A DNA stretch of 64,000 nucleotides, from NCBI RefSeq assembly GCF_009859475.1, contig NZ_CP044549.1:5332001-5396000 (forward strand). Direction: 5' to 3'. The notes below the pieces were generated by a model that was given only the letters and a program-made list of their open reading frames with translations, was not told the DNA's origin and made no database searches. Source of the DNA: Hydrogenophaga sp. BPS33 (lineage in GTDB: Bacteria; Pseudomonadota; Gammaproteobacteria; Burkholderiales; Burkholderiaceae_C). Below, in pieces: positions 35,180 through 43,630 of the stretch (position 1 is the first letter of the stretch; the number at the start of each line of letters is the position of its first letter). Position numbers and translations under genes: made by a program.

Positions 35180-36059
35180 CGACAGCCTCCGCCAGCGCGA
35201 TGAGGTTGCGCGCCTGTTTCAGGTGCGGCATGTCCAGCATCACACCATCGAGCCCGACGGTGCCCAGGCCCGGGTTGCTCTCGAACAGCTCGATCACGCG
35301 GCGCGCGTGCGCGATCTCCTCGGCCGATGGGGTGAAAGCACGGTTGATGACCTCGCACTGGTCCGGGTGGATCGCGACCTTGCCGATGAAGCCCGCGCGC
35401 CGGTCGCGCAGGCAGTCGGCCTCCAGTCCGGCCGCGTCGCGGAAGTTCAGGTACACCACGCCCACCGGCTGCACGTCGATGGCGCGCGCCGTGGCCAGGC
35501 ACAACGAGCGGGCCAGCAGGAACGGGTGGTCGTACTCGCCGCTGCTCGGGTGGCGGTTGTCGCTCACGCCCAGCGCGGCCGCGAGGTCTTCGCCGCCCCA
35601 GGTCATGCCGACCAGGCGCGGCGGCACGTTTTCGAGGTAGGTGTGGAAGGTCAGCAGCGATGCGGCCGTTTCCGTGGCCACGCACAGAATCTTTGTCGCA
35701 CCTGGCACCAGACCCTCGCGCACTTCGAGCGCGCTCAGGTACTGCGACAGGGTGTGGACCTCGGCGGCGGACTTCACCTTGGGCAACACAATGCCATCGG
35801 GCGCACCGGCCATCACCACCGCGAGGTCTTGCAGGGCGCTGTCGGTGTCCAGCGGGTTGATGCGCACGAAGAGCTTCTGGCGCGCGCGCTCCGTGTGGAC
35901 CTTGAGGTAGTCGCGCACCATCTCGCGCGCGATGCCCCGGCGCGTGTGGGACACCGAGTCCTCCAGATCGAGCAGCAATACATCGGCGGGGTTCTCGCGG
36001 CCCTTCGCCAGCTTGCGCTCGCTGTCGCCCGGCACGAACAACCAGGAACGCGCGATCAT
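35166..36059 (-). CDS. CitE-like acyl-CoA lyase
   Basis: This 297-residue HpcH/HpaI-type lyase has RSWLFVPGDSERKLAKG, LLDLEDSV, LFVRINPLDT, GMTWGGEDLAAALG and VAIHPDQCEVINRAF, matching malyl-CoA/citramalyl-CoA lyase relatives. It would split a 3-hydroxyacyl-CoA. Its ATG overlaps the MaoC gene stop (ATGA). It is a different subgroup from the CitE-like protein at 17305-18153. Confidence 0.87.
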   Translation of the reverse strand: MIARSWLFVPGDSERKLAKGRENPADVLLLDLEDSVSHTRRGIAREMVRDYLKVHTERARQKLFVRINPLDTDSALQDLAVVMAGAPDGIVLPKVKSAAEVHTLSQYLSALEVREGLVPGATKILCVATETAASLLTFHTYLENVPPRLVGMTWGGEDLAAALGVSDNRHPSSGEYDHPFLLARSLCLATARAIDVQPVGVVYLNFRDAAGLEADCLRDRRAGFIGKVAIHPDQCEVINRAFTPSAEEIAHARRVIELFESNPGLGTVGLDGVMLDMPHLKQARNLIALAEAVDGTR

Positions 36060-36508
36060 GCCGGGCGCTTTCGCATCAGGCCGGTCCGCACGCAGTAGCA
36101 GATCTCCTGGCCGCGCTGGTTGAAGCCGGTGTGCTCGAAGGTCACCAGGCCCGCGGTCGGCCGCGACTGGCTTTCGCGCATCGCTTTGATGTGCGTCTCC
36201 ACCCGCACCGTGTCGCCATGGAACAGCGGATGCTGGAAGCGGATGTCGGTCATGCCGAGGTTGCCCAGCGTGGTGCCGAGCGTGGTGTCGCACACGGTCA
36301 CGCCGATCACCAGGCCGAGCGTGAACAGGCTGTTGACGATGCGTTGCCCATAGTCGGTTTGCTTGGCGAACTCCTCGTCGAGATGCAGCGGCTGCGGGTT
36401 GTGCGTCATCGCGCAGAACATGATGTTGTCCATCTCGGTCACAGTGCGCGTCAAGGCGTGCTGGAAGTTCATGCCGACCTGGAACTCTTCGTAGTACATA
36501 CCTGCCAT
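36056..36508 (-). CDS. MaoC-family hot-dog dehydratase
   Basis: This 150-residue single hot-dog protein has MYYEEFQVGMNFQHALTRTVTE, then a hydratase-2-like motif FCAMTHNPQPLHLDEEFA, where His is catalytic and Asn substitutes nearby. Small MaoC proteins such as mesaconyl-CoA hydratase act next to CitE-like lyases, so hydration of a mesaconyl-type CoA is possible. GGAGAG lies seven bases before the ATG at 36508. The gene sits 19 bases after the CoA-transferase. Confidence 0.85.
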   Translation of the reverse strand: MAGMYYEEFQVGMNFQHALTRTVTEMDNIMFCAMTHNPQPLHLDEEFAKQTDYGQRIVNSLFTLGLVIGVTVCDTTLGTTLGNLGMTDIRFQHPLFHGDTVRVETHIKAMRESQSRPTAGLVTFEHTGFNQRGQEICYCVRTGLMRKRPA

Positions 36509-36527
36509 GGGTTCTCTCCGTGGGTGA

Positions 36528-37745
36528 TCAATGCGGGGCGCAGCCCGCGGGTTCGAGAGTGACGCCGCTGTGCAGCAGCGCGCCGATCTGTGCGTCGCTA
36601 TAGCCGGCCTCGCGCAGCACCTCCTGGCTGTGTTCGCCCAGGCGCGGCACCGGCCGCGCGCTCTCGGGCTGCGAGGCCGACCAGGTGCTGGGGTACGCCA
36701 TCTGGCGGATGCGCCCTTCGCTCGGGTGCTCGGTGAAGCTGAAGAACCCGGTGGCCTGCAGGTGCGGGTCGCGCACCAGCGACTCCGGCGTGTGCAGCGG
36801 CATGGCAGGAATATCGGCCGCGTTGAACAACTCCAGCCATGCGGCGGTGTCACGGGTGCGCAGCAGCTGCGCGAGTTCGGCATAGAGCTCGACGATGTGC
36901 TCGGTGCGGCTCGTCATGCTGTGGTAGCGCGGGTCGCGCTCGTAGTCGTCCTCGCGGCCAAGCGCCTTGAGGAAAGCGCGCCAGTGCCGGTCGGTGTAGA
37001 TCATCACGCACACATAACCGTCCTGCGTTTCGTAAGGGCGGCGGTCGGGGTTCATCATCCGCGCGTAGCCCATGCCACCCAGCGGCGGCTCGAAGGCGTG
37101 GCCCGCGAGATGGTCGCCGAGCACGAAGCTGGCCATCATCTCGAACATCGGGATGTCGATCTGCTGACCCTGGCCGGTGCGCGCCTGGTGGACCAGCGCG
37201 GCGTTGATCTGGCCCACGGCCCACAGTGCCACGCCCCGGTCGACGATGGCGGTGGGCGAATAACGCGGCTCGCCGCCGTCGGCCATGCGGGCCAAAGAGG
37301 GCACGGCCACCGCGCCCTGGATCAGGTCGTCGAACGCGGGCTTGGCCGCGTAAGGACCGTTCTGGCCGTAACCGAACAGGCCCGCGAACACGATGCGCGG
37401 GTTGACCTGGGACACCGCCTCGTAGCTCAGGCCCAGGCGCGCCATGGACTGCGGACGCAGGTTGTAGACCAGCACGTCGGCTTTCGCGAGCAGGTGCGAC
37501 AGGGCTTGGACGCCCGCCGCCTGCTTGAGGTCAAGCACAAGGCTGCGCTTGCTGCGGTTGACGTTGAGAAACAGCGCGCCCATGCCCGGGTTGCGAAAAG
37601 GCCCGATGCCGCGCACCGGGTCGCCCACGGGCGCTTCGACCTTGATCACGTCGGCGCCCATGTCGCCCAGGATCTGCGTGGCGTACGGTGCCATCAGCAT
37701 GGTGGAGAGGTCCACCACCTTCACACCGGCGAGAGGCCCGCTCAT
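36528..37745 (-). CDS. CaiB/BaiF family CoA-transferase
   Basis: This 405-residue protein has GVKVVDLSTMLMAPYATQILGDMGADVIKVEAP and IPMFEMMASFVLGDHLAGH. Its ATG at 37745 overlaps the DUF35 gene stop (ATGA). It is close in length and motif spacing to the second copy at 33905-35179. Two such enzymes in one operon could handle donor and acceptor acids, or two intermediates. Confidence 0.88.
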   Translation of the reverse strand: MSGPLAGVKVVDLSTMLMAPYATQILGDMGADVIKVEAPVGDPVRGIGPFRNPGMGALFLNVNRSKRSLVLDLKQAAGVQALSHLLAKADVLVYNLRPQSMARLGLSYEAVSQVNPRIVFAGLFGYGQNGPYAAKPAFDDLIQGAVAVPSLARMADGGEPRYSPTAIVDRGVALWAVGQINAALVHQARTGQGQQIDIPMFEMMASFVLGDHLAGHAFEPPLGGMGYARMMNPDRRPYETQDGYVCVMIYTDRHWRAFLKALGREDDYERDPRYHSMTSRTEHIVELYAELAQLLRTRDTAAWLELFNAADIPAMPLHTPESLVRDPHLQATGFFSFTEHPSEGRIRQMAYPSTWSASQPESARPVPRLGEHSQEVLREAGYSDAQIGALLHSGVTLEPAGCAPH

Positions 37746-38176
37746 GACAGGCTCCCGACCAAAGCTTCGGCCGATAACCGAGCCTGCGGCCGGAACACCG
37801 GCACCGCCTGTCCGCCCGCGCTCTGGCGAAACGCCAGTGCGACACGTTGGCCGATGGCGATGCCGTCGAAGGCGCAATCGACGATGTGTGTCATCAGGGT
37901 CACGCCCTCGTCCAACGTGACGTAGGCGATCGCATAAGGCGGTTCGGCTCGGCGCATCACCGAAAACGCATAAACCCGGCCCAGGCCGCTCGCGGTGAAC
38001 CACACGGTGTCTCCACTCAGGCAAAACGGGCAGACCGCGCGCGGGTAGAAGTGCGTCTGGCCGCAGGCATTGCAGCGCTTGAGCTGCAGCGTGCCGGCCT
38101 GGCAGGCCTGCCAATACGGCGCGGTTTCGCTGTTGACGAGAGGGTCGGGGTAAATGTGCTGTGGTTGTGATGTCAT
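37742..38176 (-). CDS. DUF35/OB-fold zinc-ribbon protein, partner of the thiolase-like protein
   Basis: This 144-residue protein has an N-terminal zinc ribbon with Cys 35, 38, 49 and 52 (RCNACGQ and AVCPFC) and then an OB-fold domain (GRVYAFSVMRRAEPPYAIAYVTLDEG). DUF35 proteins bind thiolase-like partners. In steroid side-chain degradation such a domain forms a retro-aldolase with Ltp2. The gene follows the thiolase-like gene with an ATGA overlap, strong support for a complex. Confidence 0.88.
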   Translation of the reverse strand: MTSQPQHIYPDPLVNSETAPYWQACQAGTLQLKRCNACGQTHFYPRAVCPFCLSGDTVWFTASGLGRVYAFSVMRRAEPPYAIAYVTLDEGVTLMTHIVDCAFDGIAIGQRVALAFRQSAGGQAVPVFRPQARLSAEALVGSLS

Positions 38177-39345
38177 GCGTCGTTCCTTCCCAGGATCACC
38201 GTGGCGCTGCCCATGCGCGTGCCGATCGACCCACCCGTGCCGTGCGCCAGGGCCAGGGTGCAATCGCGCACCTGAACCCTGGGATGTGCTTCACCGCGCA
38301 ACTGCCGCACGGCTTCGATCACCTTGGTCATGCCACCCCGGTTGCCCGGGTGGTTGTTGCAGAGACCGCCACCATCGGTGTTGAACGGCAGGCGGCCCAC
38401 ACCGGAGATGAGGTTGCCGTCGGACACGAAGCGACCGCCCTGCCCTTTGGCGCAGAAGCCTAGGTCCTCCAGCGTCATCAGCACGGTGATGGTGAAGCTG
38501 TCATAGATGGAGACGTAATCGATGTCGGCCGGTATGAGCCGCGCGTCGGCAAACGCGAGCGGGCCGGAGGTGACGGCACCGGTGTGCGTGAGGTCGACCC
38601 GGCCCGCGCTCAGGTGCTTGATCGCCGTGCCCTGGCCCAGCACCTTGACGCAGCGCGGACCGATCTCCCGGGCTTTCTCGGGACTGACCAGCACCAGCGC
38701 GCCACCGCCATCGCTGACCACGCAGCAGTCCAGCCGGTGCAACGGGTCGGCCACCAGCGGGGAGTTGACAACATCCTCGACCGTCACCACCTCGCGCAGC
38801 ATCGCGCGCTCGTTGTGCTGCGCGTGGTGCGAGGCCGCGACCTTGATGGCCGCCAGTTGTTCGCTCGTGGTGCCGTGCTCGTGCATGTGGCGCTGGGCCG
38901 CCATGGCGTACAGGTTGGTGATGAGCGGGCTGTAGGGCTGCTCGAATGCCACGTCGGGTGCGCCACGCCCATAGTCGCGCGCGCCCACGCTGGACATGCC
39001 TTCGGCGCGCGGACGCCCCGCCAGCGTGATCAGCGCCACCGAGCAACGGCCTGCCGCAATGGCATCGACCGCATGGCCCACATGCGCGATGTACGAGGAA
39101 CCACCGGTCTCGGTGGTGTCGATGTGGCGCAGGTTCAACCCCATGTACTCGGCCATCGACAGGCCACCCAGGCCCGGCGCATCGCCGGCGCAGAAGTAGC
39201 CGTCGACATCGCAGCTTTCCAGGCCGGCGTCGCGCAGCGCGCCCAGGGCCACTTCGGCATGCAGTTGGGGAACGGTCTTGTCGACGGCTTTGCGCGTCGG
39301 GTGCTCGAAGGCGCCGGCAATGTAGGCCTTGCAAGGGCGGCTCAT
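38173..39345 (-). CDS. Thiolase-like protein lacking the catalytic cysteine
   Basis: This 390-residue thiolase-fold protein resembles SCP2/Ltp-type members. At the nucleophile position, where thiolases have a Cys-Gly-Ser-Gly segment, it has TTETGGSSYIAHVG (about 77-90), so no thiolysis Cys is present. It keeps NNHPGNRGG and a C-terminal AHGTGGSIGTRMGSA. It is therefore more likely a retro-aldolase or acyl-CoA C-C lyase working with the adjacent DUF35 protein than a 3-ketoacyl-CoA thiolase. GGAG lies about nine bases before the ATG at 39345. Confidence 0.83.
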   Translation of the reverse strand: MSRPCKAYIAGAFEHPTRKAVDKTVPQLHAEVALGALRDAGLESCDVDGYFCAGDAPGLGGLSMAEYMGLNLRHIDTTETGGSSYIAHVGHAVDAIAAGRCSVALITLAGRPRAEGMSSVGARDYGRGAPDVAFEQPYSPLITNLYAMAAQRHMHEHGTTSEQLAAIKVAASHHAQHNERAMLREVVTVEDVVNSPLVADPLHRLDCCVVSDGGGALVLVSPEKAREIGPRCVKVLGQGTAIKHLSAGRVDLTHTGAVTSGPLAFADARLIPADIDYVSIYDSFTITVLMTLEDLGFCAKGQGGRFVSDGNLISGVGRLPFNTDGGGLCNNHPGNRGGMTKVIEAVRQLRGEAHPRVQVRDCTLALAHGTGGSIGTRMGSATVILGRNDA

Positions 39346-39429
39346 GAACGAAACTCCAGGTGCGTACAGGTGTGGCGCTTCCTGACGTGCCCCACGCCGG
39401 AGGCACATCACGCCAATGAGGTTCGGGTT

Positions 39430-39454
39430 CCCGCGCGCGGTGTCAGCGCGCGGG
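39430..39454 (-). terminator. GC hairpin after the Bug gene, possible attenuator
   Basis: CCCGCGCGC and GCGCGCGGG form a 9-bp stem with a seven-base loop, 15 bases after the Bug protein stop and upstream of the thiolase-like gene. There is no T-run, so it may stabilise the upstream message or partly terminate. Confidence 0.45.
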
Positions 39455-39468
39455 TTCGGTGGCGGCGC

Positions 39469-40488
39469 TCAGGGCTTGGCGCCCTCGGGCAAACGGATGT
39501 CGAAGCGCTTGAGCGTGGCGGCCAGGCGCGTGCTCTCGGCGCGCCATTCCGCCTGGTCTTGCGCGGCCGTTCCGGTGGCTTTCAAAGCCAGGCCGGCCTG
39601 TTCGAGCTTGGTCTTGAAGGCCTCGGTCTTGGCCACCTGCAGGATCGCGGCGTTGATCTTGTTGACGATTGCATCGGGTGTCTTGCCCGGCGCGGCCACG
39701 GCGATCCAGGGCAGCCAGTTGTTGGCCTCGTTGAACTCCCGATAGCCCGACTCGATCATGGTGGGCGTGTCGGGCAGCTGCGGCAGGCGTTGTGGCGAGG
39801 CCACCGCGAGCGCGCGCAGCTTGCCGCTCTGAATCTGCTGCAGGCCACCCGAGAGGGTGTAGACACCGAAGGTCACGCGACCGGCGATCAGGTCCATCGT
39901 GCCGGGCGCCTGCCCGCCGTAGTTGATCTCTTGCGCGGTACCGTTGACCATCTTCGCGAAGATCAGGTAGGCCAGGCCCGAGGGTGTGAGCTGGGCCTGG
40001 CCGATGGAAGCGTAGGTCACGTCGTTGTTCTTCTTCTGCATCTGCGCGGCCAGGTCCTGGATGGACTTCACGTTGGAGACCGCGCCGGTCATGAAGATCA
40101 CCTCGTAGTTCGTGAAGATCGAGATCATGCGGAAGTCTTCGAACGGCTTGTAGTTCACCGTCTTGTCCAGCATGGGCAGCACCACGAACTGCGGCGTGCC
40201 GCCGATGAGCAAGGTGTGGCCGTCCGGTTCGGCACGCGCCACGATTTCGGCGGCGATCTTGCCGGTTGCACCTGGCTTGTTGTCGACCACCACCGGCACG
40301 CCCAGGATGGGCGAGATGGCTTCGGCCAGGATGCGCGCGGCCATGTCACCAGGGCCGCTCGTGGTGTAAGGCACCACCAGCCGGATCGGCCGGTTCTGCA
40401 AGGTCTGCGCGTGCGCGGGCAGCGCCAGGCTGGAGAGGGTCGCCCCTCCCATCAACAGGCAGGCCAAAAAGCGTCGTGTGAGTTTCAT
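39469..40488 (-). CDS. Bug/TctC-family periplasmic solute-binding protein
   Basis: This 339-residue exported receptor has a signal peptide (RRFLACLLMGGATLSSLALPAHA) and the Bug signature: RPIRLVVPYTTSGPGDMAARILAEAIS, VVVDNKPGATGKIAAEIVA and DGHTLLIGG. It is the first gene of the large operon and presumably binds the carboxylate that the operon degrades. The ATG at 40488 has AAGGAA upstream. No TctAB genes are present nearby. Confidence 0.9.
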   Translation of the reverse strand: MKLTRRFLACLLMGGATLSSLALPAHAQTLQNRPIRLVVPYTTSGPGDMAARILAEAISPILGVPVVVDNKPGATGKIAAEIVARAEPDGHTLLIGGTPQFVVLPMLDKTVNYKPFEDFRMISIFTNYEVIFMTGAVSNVKSIQDLAAQMQKKNNDVTYASIGQAQLTPSGLAYLIFAKMVNGTAQEINYGGQAPGTMDLIAGRVTFGVYTLSGGLQQIQSGKLRALAVASPQRLPQLPDTPTMIESGYREFNEANNWLPWIAVAAPGKTPDAIVNKINAAILQVAKTEAFKTKLEQAGLALKATGTAAQDQAEWRAESTRLAATLKRFDIRLPEGAKP

Positions 40489-40542
40489 GGTTGTTCCTTT
40501 CCGGTGGTGAAAGCTGTCTCGATGTAGTTCGAATATGCGCAC

Positions 40543-40570
40543 AGTATACGTTTATGAGTTGATTGCGCAA
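40543..40570 (-). promoter_or_regulatory. Promoter of the large minus-strand catabolic operon
   Basis: On the minus strand TTGCGC (40565-40570), a 16-base spacer and TATACT (40543-40548) form a good sigma-70 promoter about 50 bases upstream of the Bug gene. Confidence 0.5.
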
Positions 40571-40596
40571 GCCAAAAAAGGCTTTTTCCTCGTTTT

Positions 40597-40633
40597 TTCG
40601 TACGTATAATGGATTTTCGTACTTATATACGAA
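40597..40633. promoter_or_regulatory. TTCGTA operator-like repeats and -10 box before the GST gene
   Basis: TTCGTA occurs at 40597-40602 and 40616-40621. The second forms a perfect dyad with TACGAA at 40628-40633 (six-base centre). A consensus TATAAT (40605-40610) lies between the copies and suits the plus-strand gene at 40663. The nearby IclR protein is a candidate ligand. Confidence 0.45.
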
Positions 40634-40662
40634 CTTCAAAACGCATTATTGGAGATCCGTTG

Positions 40663-41691
40663 ATGACCCGATTGCTTCTCAAGGGCGTGCCCGGCTCGCC
40701 CTACACGCGCAAGATGCTGGCCGTGCTGCGCTACCGCCACATCGCCTATCAGGTGGCGGTGCCGAACGCGCCCCATCTGGCGCACCTGCCCACGCCCAAG
40801 GTGGAGCTGCAGCCCACCTTCTACCTGCCGAACGCGGCCGGTGACATCGAAGCGGTGACCGATTCAACGCCCCTCATCCGCCGCTTCGAAATGGATTTCG
40901 CCGAGCGCGCCGCGCGCCCCCATGATCCAGTGATCGCCTTCATCGATAGCGTGCTGGAGGACTACGCGGACGAGTGGCTGACCAAGGCGATGTTCCACTA
41001 CCGCTGGCATTTCGATGCCGATATCCGCAAGGCCGGCAACCTGTTGCCGCGCTGGCGCAGGCTCACCGCGTCCGACGAAGAGATCGCGGGCCTGTCGGCG
41101 GCATTCACGCGGCGGCAGATCGACCGCCTGCGCTTCGTCGGCTCCAACCCGATCACGGCGGACGTGATCGAGGCCAGCTACCGCCGCTTTCTGAGCGCCT
41201 TCGAAGCCCACCTGAAAACACAGCCCTTTCTGATGGGGCACCGCCCCGGTGCGAGCGACTTCGCGGTGTACGGCCAACTCAGCCAGCTCGCGCACTTCGA
41301 CCCCACCTCGGCGGCCCTCGCGCTGGAATTCGCGCCACGCGCCTGCGCCTGGGTGGGACTGGTCGACGACCTCTCCGGCCATGAACCGCAGGACGCTCAT
41401 TGGGTCTCCCGCGACGCACTGCCCCCCACGCTGATGCAACTGCTCGCTGAAGCCGGGCGCACCTATGTGCCGGTGATGCTGGCCAACGCGCGGGCGCTCA
41501 AGGCCTCGTCCCGGCAGGTGCAGACGCGGGTCGATGGCTTGCCCTGGGTGCAGGGCACATTCCCCTACCAGGGCAAGTGCCTGCGCTGGTTGCGCGAGGA
41601 ATTCGCGGCCTTGTCGGCCAGCGATCAGGCCAGCGTGAACCGCATTCTTGAATCTTCGGGCACCACGGCTCTGGTGCACGAAGCGCTGTGA
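40663..41691 (+). CDS. Glutathione S-transferase family protein
   Basis: This 342-residue protein has a thioredoxin-like N-terminal domain (LLLKGVPGSPYTRKMLAVLRYRHIAYQV, about 4-30, with Ser/Pro in the usual active-site region) and an alpha-helical C-terminal domain containing LMGHRPGASDFAVYGQL, the GST N-capping box. It is longer than typical GSTs (about 210) because of an extra C-terminal segment. GGAG lies eight bases before the ATG at 40663. Divergent from the catabolic operon, it could act on or detoxify a pathway intermediate. Confidence 0.82.
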   Translation: MTRLLLKGVPGSPYTRKMLAVLRYRHIAYQVAVPNAPHLAHLPTPKVELQPTFYLPNAAGDIEAVTDSTPLIRRFEMDFAERAARPHDPVIAFIDSVLEDYADEWLTKAMFHYRWHFDADIRKAGNLLPRWRRLTASDEEIAGLSAAFTRRQIDRLRFVGSNPITADVIEASYRRFLSAFEAHLKTQPFLMGHRPGASDFAVYGQLSQLAHFDPTSAALALEFAPRACAWVGLVDDLSGHEPQDAHWVSRDALPPTLMQLLAEAGRTYVPVMLANARALKASSRQVQTRVDGLPWVQGTFPYQGKCLRWLREEFAALSASDQASVNRILESSGTTALVHEAL

Positions 41692-41708
41692 TCACAGCGC
41701 GCGCGGTG

Positions 41709-42524
41709 TCACGTGGTTTGCGCCGGCGCGCCGCCGGCCATGCGCGTGCATTCCGCGGCCGCCTGGATCAACAGCCGCTCGTTCTCCTCGGCGCGGGCCT
41801 GCACGCGCGCCACTGGCCCGGCGACCATCAGCGCCGCGACGATGCCACCGTCCGGCCCCAGCACCGGGGCGGCGAGAGCCGCCGCCCCCGGAATCCGTTC
41901 TTCCACACTGCGCGAAATGCCTTCGCGCCGCACGCGCGCGATTTCGGCCTGCAAGGCCTCCACGCCAGTGATCGTGTGCGGCGTGAACTTCTTGCGCGGC
42001 GTGGCCTTCAGGTAAGCCTTGAGCCGCGCGGGCTCGAAGTACGCCATCAGCATGCGCCCCATGGCCGTGCAATACAGCTCGCGGCGCTCGCCCACGGTCA
42101 CGGCATAGCGGATGGGGCTGGCGCTCTCCACCTTGTCGAGGTACACGGCCACATCCTCGTCCTCGGCCAGGCCGCAGAGCACCACGGTCTCGCCCGTGGC
42201 CTCGGACAACGCGACCAGCACCGGGCGCACCAGCTCGCTGAGTTGCCGGCCGGCCAGCGCGTGCATGGCCAGGGTGTGGATGCGGCTGCCGATGAAATAG
42301 CGCCCCGCTTCGTCGCGCACCAGGCAGCCCTCGGCGGTCAGGCCACCCAGCAAGCCGACCAGGCTGGTCTTGGGGGAGTCGGTGATGCGGGCCAGTTCGG
42401 ACAAGGTGGCGCCGGCACGGGCGCCGGCCACCGAGTCCAGAATCGCGAAGATTCGGCCCACCGATTGGGGTCCGACCCGTTGGCTGTCCGGTGTGTTCGG
42501 CTGATCTGCCTTCGGTGTTCGCAT
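41709..42524 (-). CDS. IclR-family transcriptional regulator
   Basis: This 271-residue protein has an N-terminal winged helix-turn-helix (SVGRIFAILDSVAGARAGATLSELARITDSPKTSLVGLLGGL, about 20-65) and an IclR effector domain with RRELYCTAMGRMLMAYFEPARLKAYL. It is flanked by the GST gene and a divergent MaoC gene. IclR regulators often control adjacent carboxylate catabolism genes, so it is the likely regulator of the 32.4-43.6 kb block. Confidence 0.9.
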   Translation of the reverse strand: MRTPKADQPNTPDSQRVGPQSVGRIFAILDSVAGARAGATLSELARITDSPKTSLVGLLGGLTAEGCLVRDEAGRYFIGSRIHTLAMHALAGRQLSELVRPVLVALSEATGETVVLCGLAEDEDVAVYLDKVESASPIRYAVTVGERRELYCTAMGRMLMAYFEPARLKAYLKATPRKKFTPHTITGVEALQAEIARVRREGISRSVEERIPGAAALAAPVLGPDGGIVAALMVAGPVARVQARAEENERLLIQAAAECTRMAGGAPAQTT

Positions 42525-42614
42525 GCGGGCTCTCGATGAGGCGGGAAGATGGGAAGAGGCGCCGTCGTGGGGCCCACGAGTCGAGCGCGAAGTTTACGCG
42601 ATCACCTGATGGGC

Positions 42615-42649
42615 TTGACCGTCCATGTTCGCATGATAGTACACTGTAC
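42615..42649 (+). promoter_or_regulatory. Candidate promoter/operator for the MaoC gene
   Basis: TTGACC (42615-42620) is a good -35 box. GTACACTGTAC (42639-42649), an inverted GTAC pair around ACT, covers the expected -10 position. It lies in the 179-base gap between the divergent IclR and MaoC genes and may be where the regulator binds. Confidence 0.35.
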
Positions 42650-42703
42650 CAATATAAGAATTATTCACACACAGGAACCATACCCTCATCACGAAGGAAC
42701 TTC

Positions 42704-43576
42704 ATGCTCGACTACGAGAACGTCCGGAACTGGACCTCCGGCGACATTGCCTACACCTGCTCTCCTCAGAGCGCGATGCTGTACGCGCTCGGCGTGGGCA
42801 TGTCGCAAGATCCGCTCGACCGCGATCAACTGCGCTACACCACGGAGAAGGACATGCGTGTGCTGCCCAGCATGGCCACGGTGCTGGCGCATCCGGGCTT
42901 CTGGATCCGCGACCGCAAGGAGATGGGTATCGACCACGTGCGCATGGTGCACGGCGAGCAGGCTTTTCAATTGCACCGCCCACTGCCGTCCAGCGGCGCG
43001 ATCATCGGGCGCAGCCGGGTGACGCGGGTGGTGGACAAGGGCGCGGGAAAGGGCGCGCTCATCCACGTGGAGAAGCGTCTGTTCGACGCCACCTCGGACG
43101 CGCTGCTGGCGGTGTGCGACTCGGTCGTCTTCTGCCGGGGGGATGGCGGCTTTTCCGCCAACGGCGGCGGCGACCCCGCGGGTGAGGCGCCCAAGGCCAC
43201 CCCCGATACCGCGCCCGACCTGGTGGTGGACCTGCCCACCCGCCCGGAGACCGCGCTGATCTACCGGCTCTCGGGCGACTACAACCCGCTGCATTCCGAC
43301 CCCGACGTGGCCACCGCCGCCGGCTTCCCCCGCCCCATCCTGCACGGCCTGGGCACCTATGGCGTGGCCTGCCACGGCCTGGTCAAGGCCTTCTGCGGCT
43401 ACGACGCCGCGCGCCTGAAATCGATGGGTGCGCGCTTCTCGGCACCGACGTTTCCGGGCGATGTGATCCGGCTGGAATGTTGGCGCACGGACGAGGGCAT
43501 TGCCTTCCGCGCCCGCGTGCCCGCGCGCGACGTGACCGTGCTGAGCCACGGCCACGCGGTGTGCAGCGAAGTTTGA
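42704..43576 (+). CDS. MaoC-family two-domain hydratase/dehydratase
   Basis: This 290-residue double hot-dog protein resembles the hydratase-2 part of eukaryotic multifunctional enzyme 2 and bacterial (R)-specific enoyl-CoA hydratases. The C-terminal half carries YRLSGDYNPLHSDPDVATAAGF, the hydratase-2 motif with catalytic Asp and His, followed by PILHGLGTYGVA. GAAGGAA precedes the ATG at 42704. It faces away from the IclR gene. Confidence 0.9.
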   Translation: MLDYENVRNWTSGDIAYTCSPQSAMLYALGVGMSQDPLDRDQLRYTTEKDMRVLPSMATVLAHPGFWIRDRKEMGIDHVRMVHGEQAFQLHRPLPSSGAIIGRSRVTRVVDKGAGKGALIHVEKRLFDATSDALLAVCDSVVFCRGDGGFSANGGGDPAGEAPKATPDTAPDLVVDLPTRPETALIYRLSGDYNPLHSDPDVATAAGFPRPILHGLGTYGVACHGLVKAFCGYDAARLKSMGARFSAPTFPGDVIRLECWRTDEGIAFRARVPARDVTVLSHGHAVCSEV

Positions 43577-43584
43577 GCCCTCGG

Positions 43585-43630
43585 AAAAGTCAACAGCCCC
43601 GGCTACTTCCGCGGCGCGGGGGTTACTTTT
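43585..43630. terminator. Bidirectional hairpin between the convergent MaoC and htpX genes
   Basis: AAAAGT...ACTTTT with CCCC/GGGG and CCGC/GCGG inner pairing makes an imperfect but long hairpin flanked by A and T runs in both directions. This fits a shared terminator. It overlaps the htpX stop codon. Confidence 0.5.
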
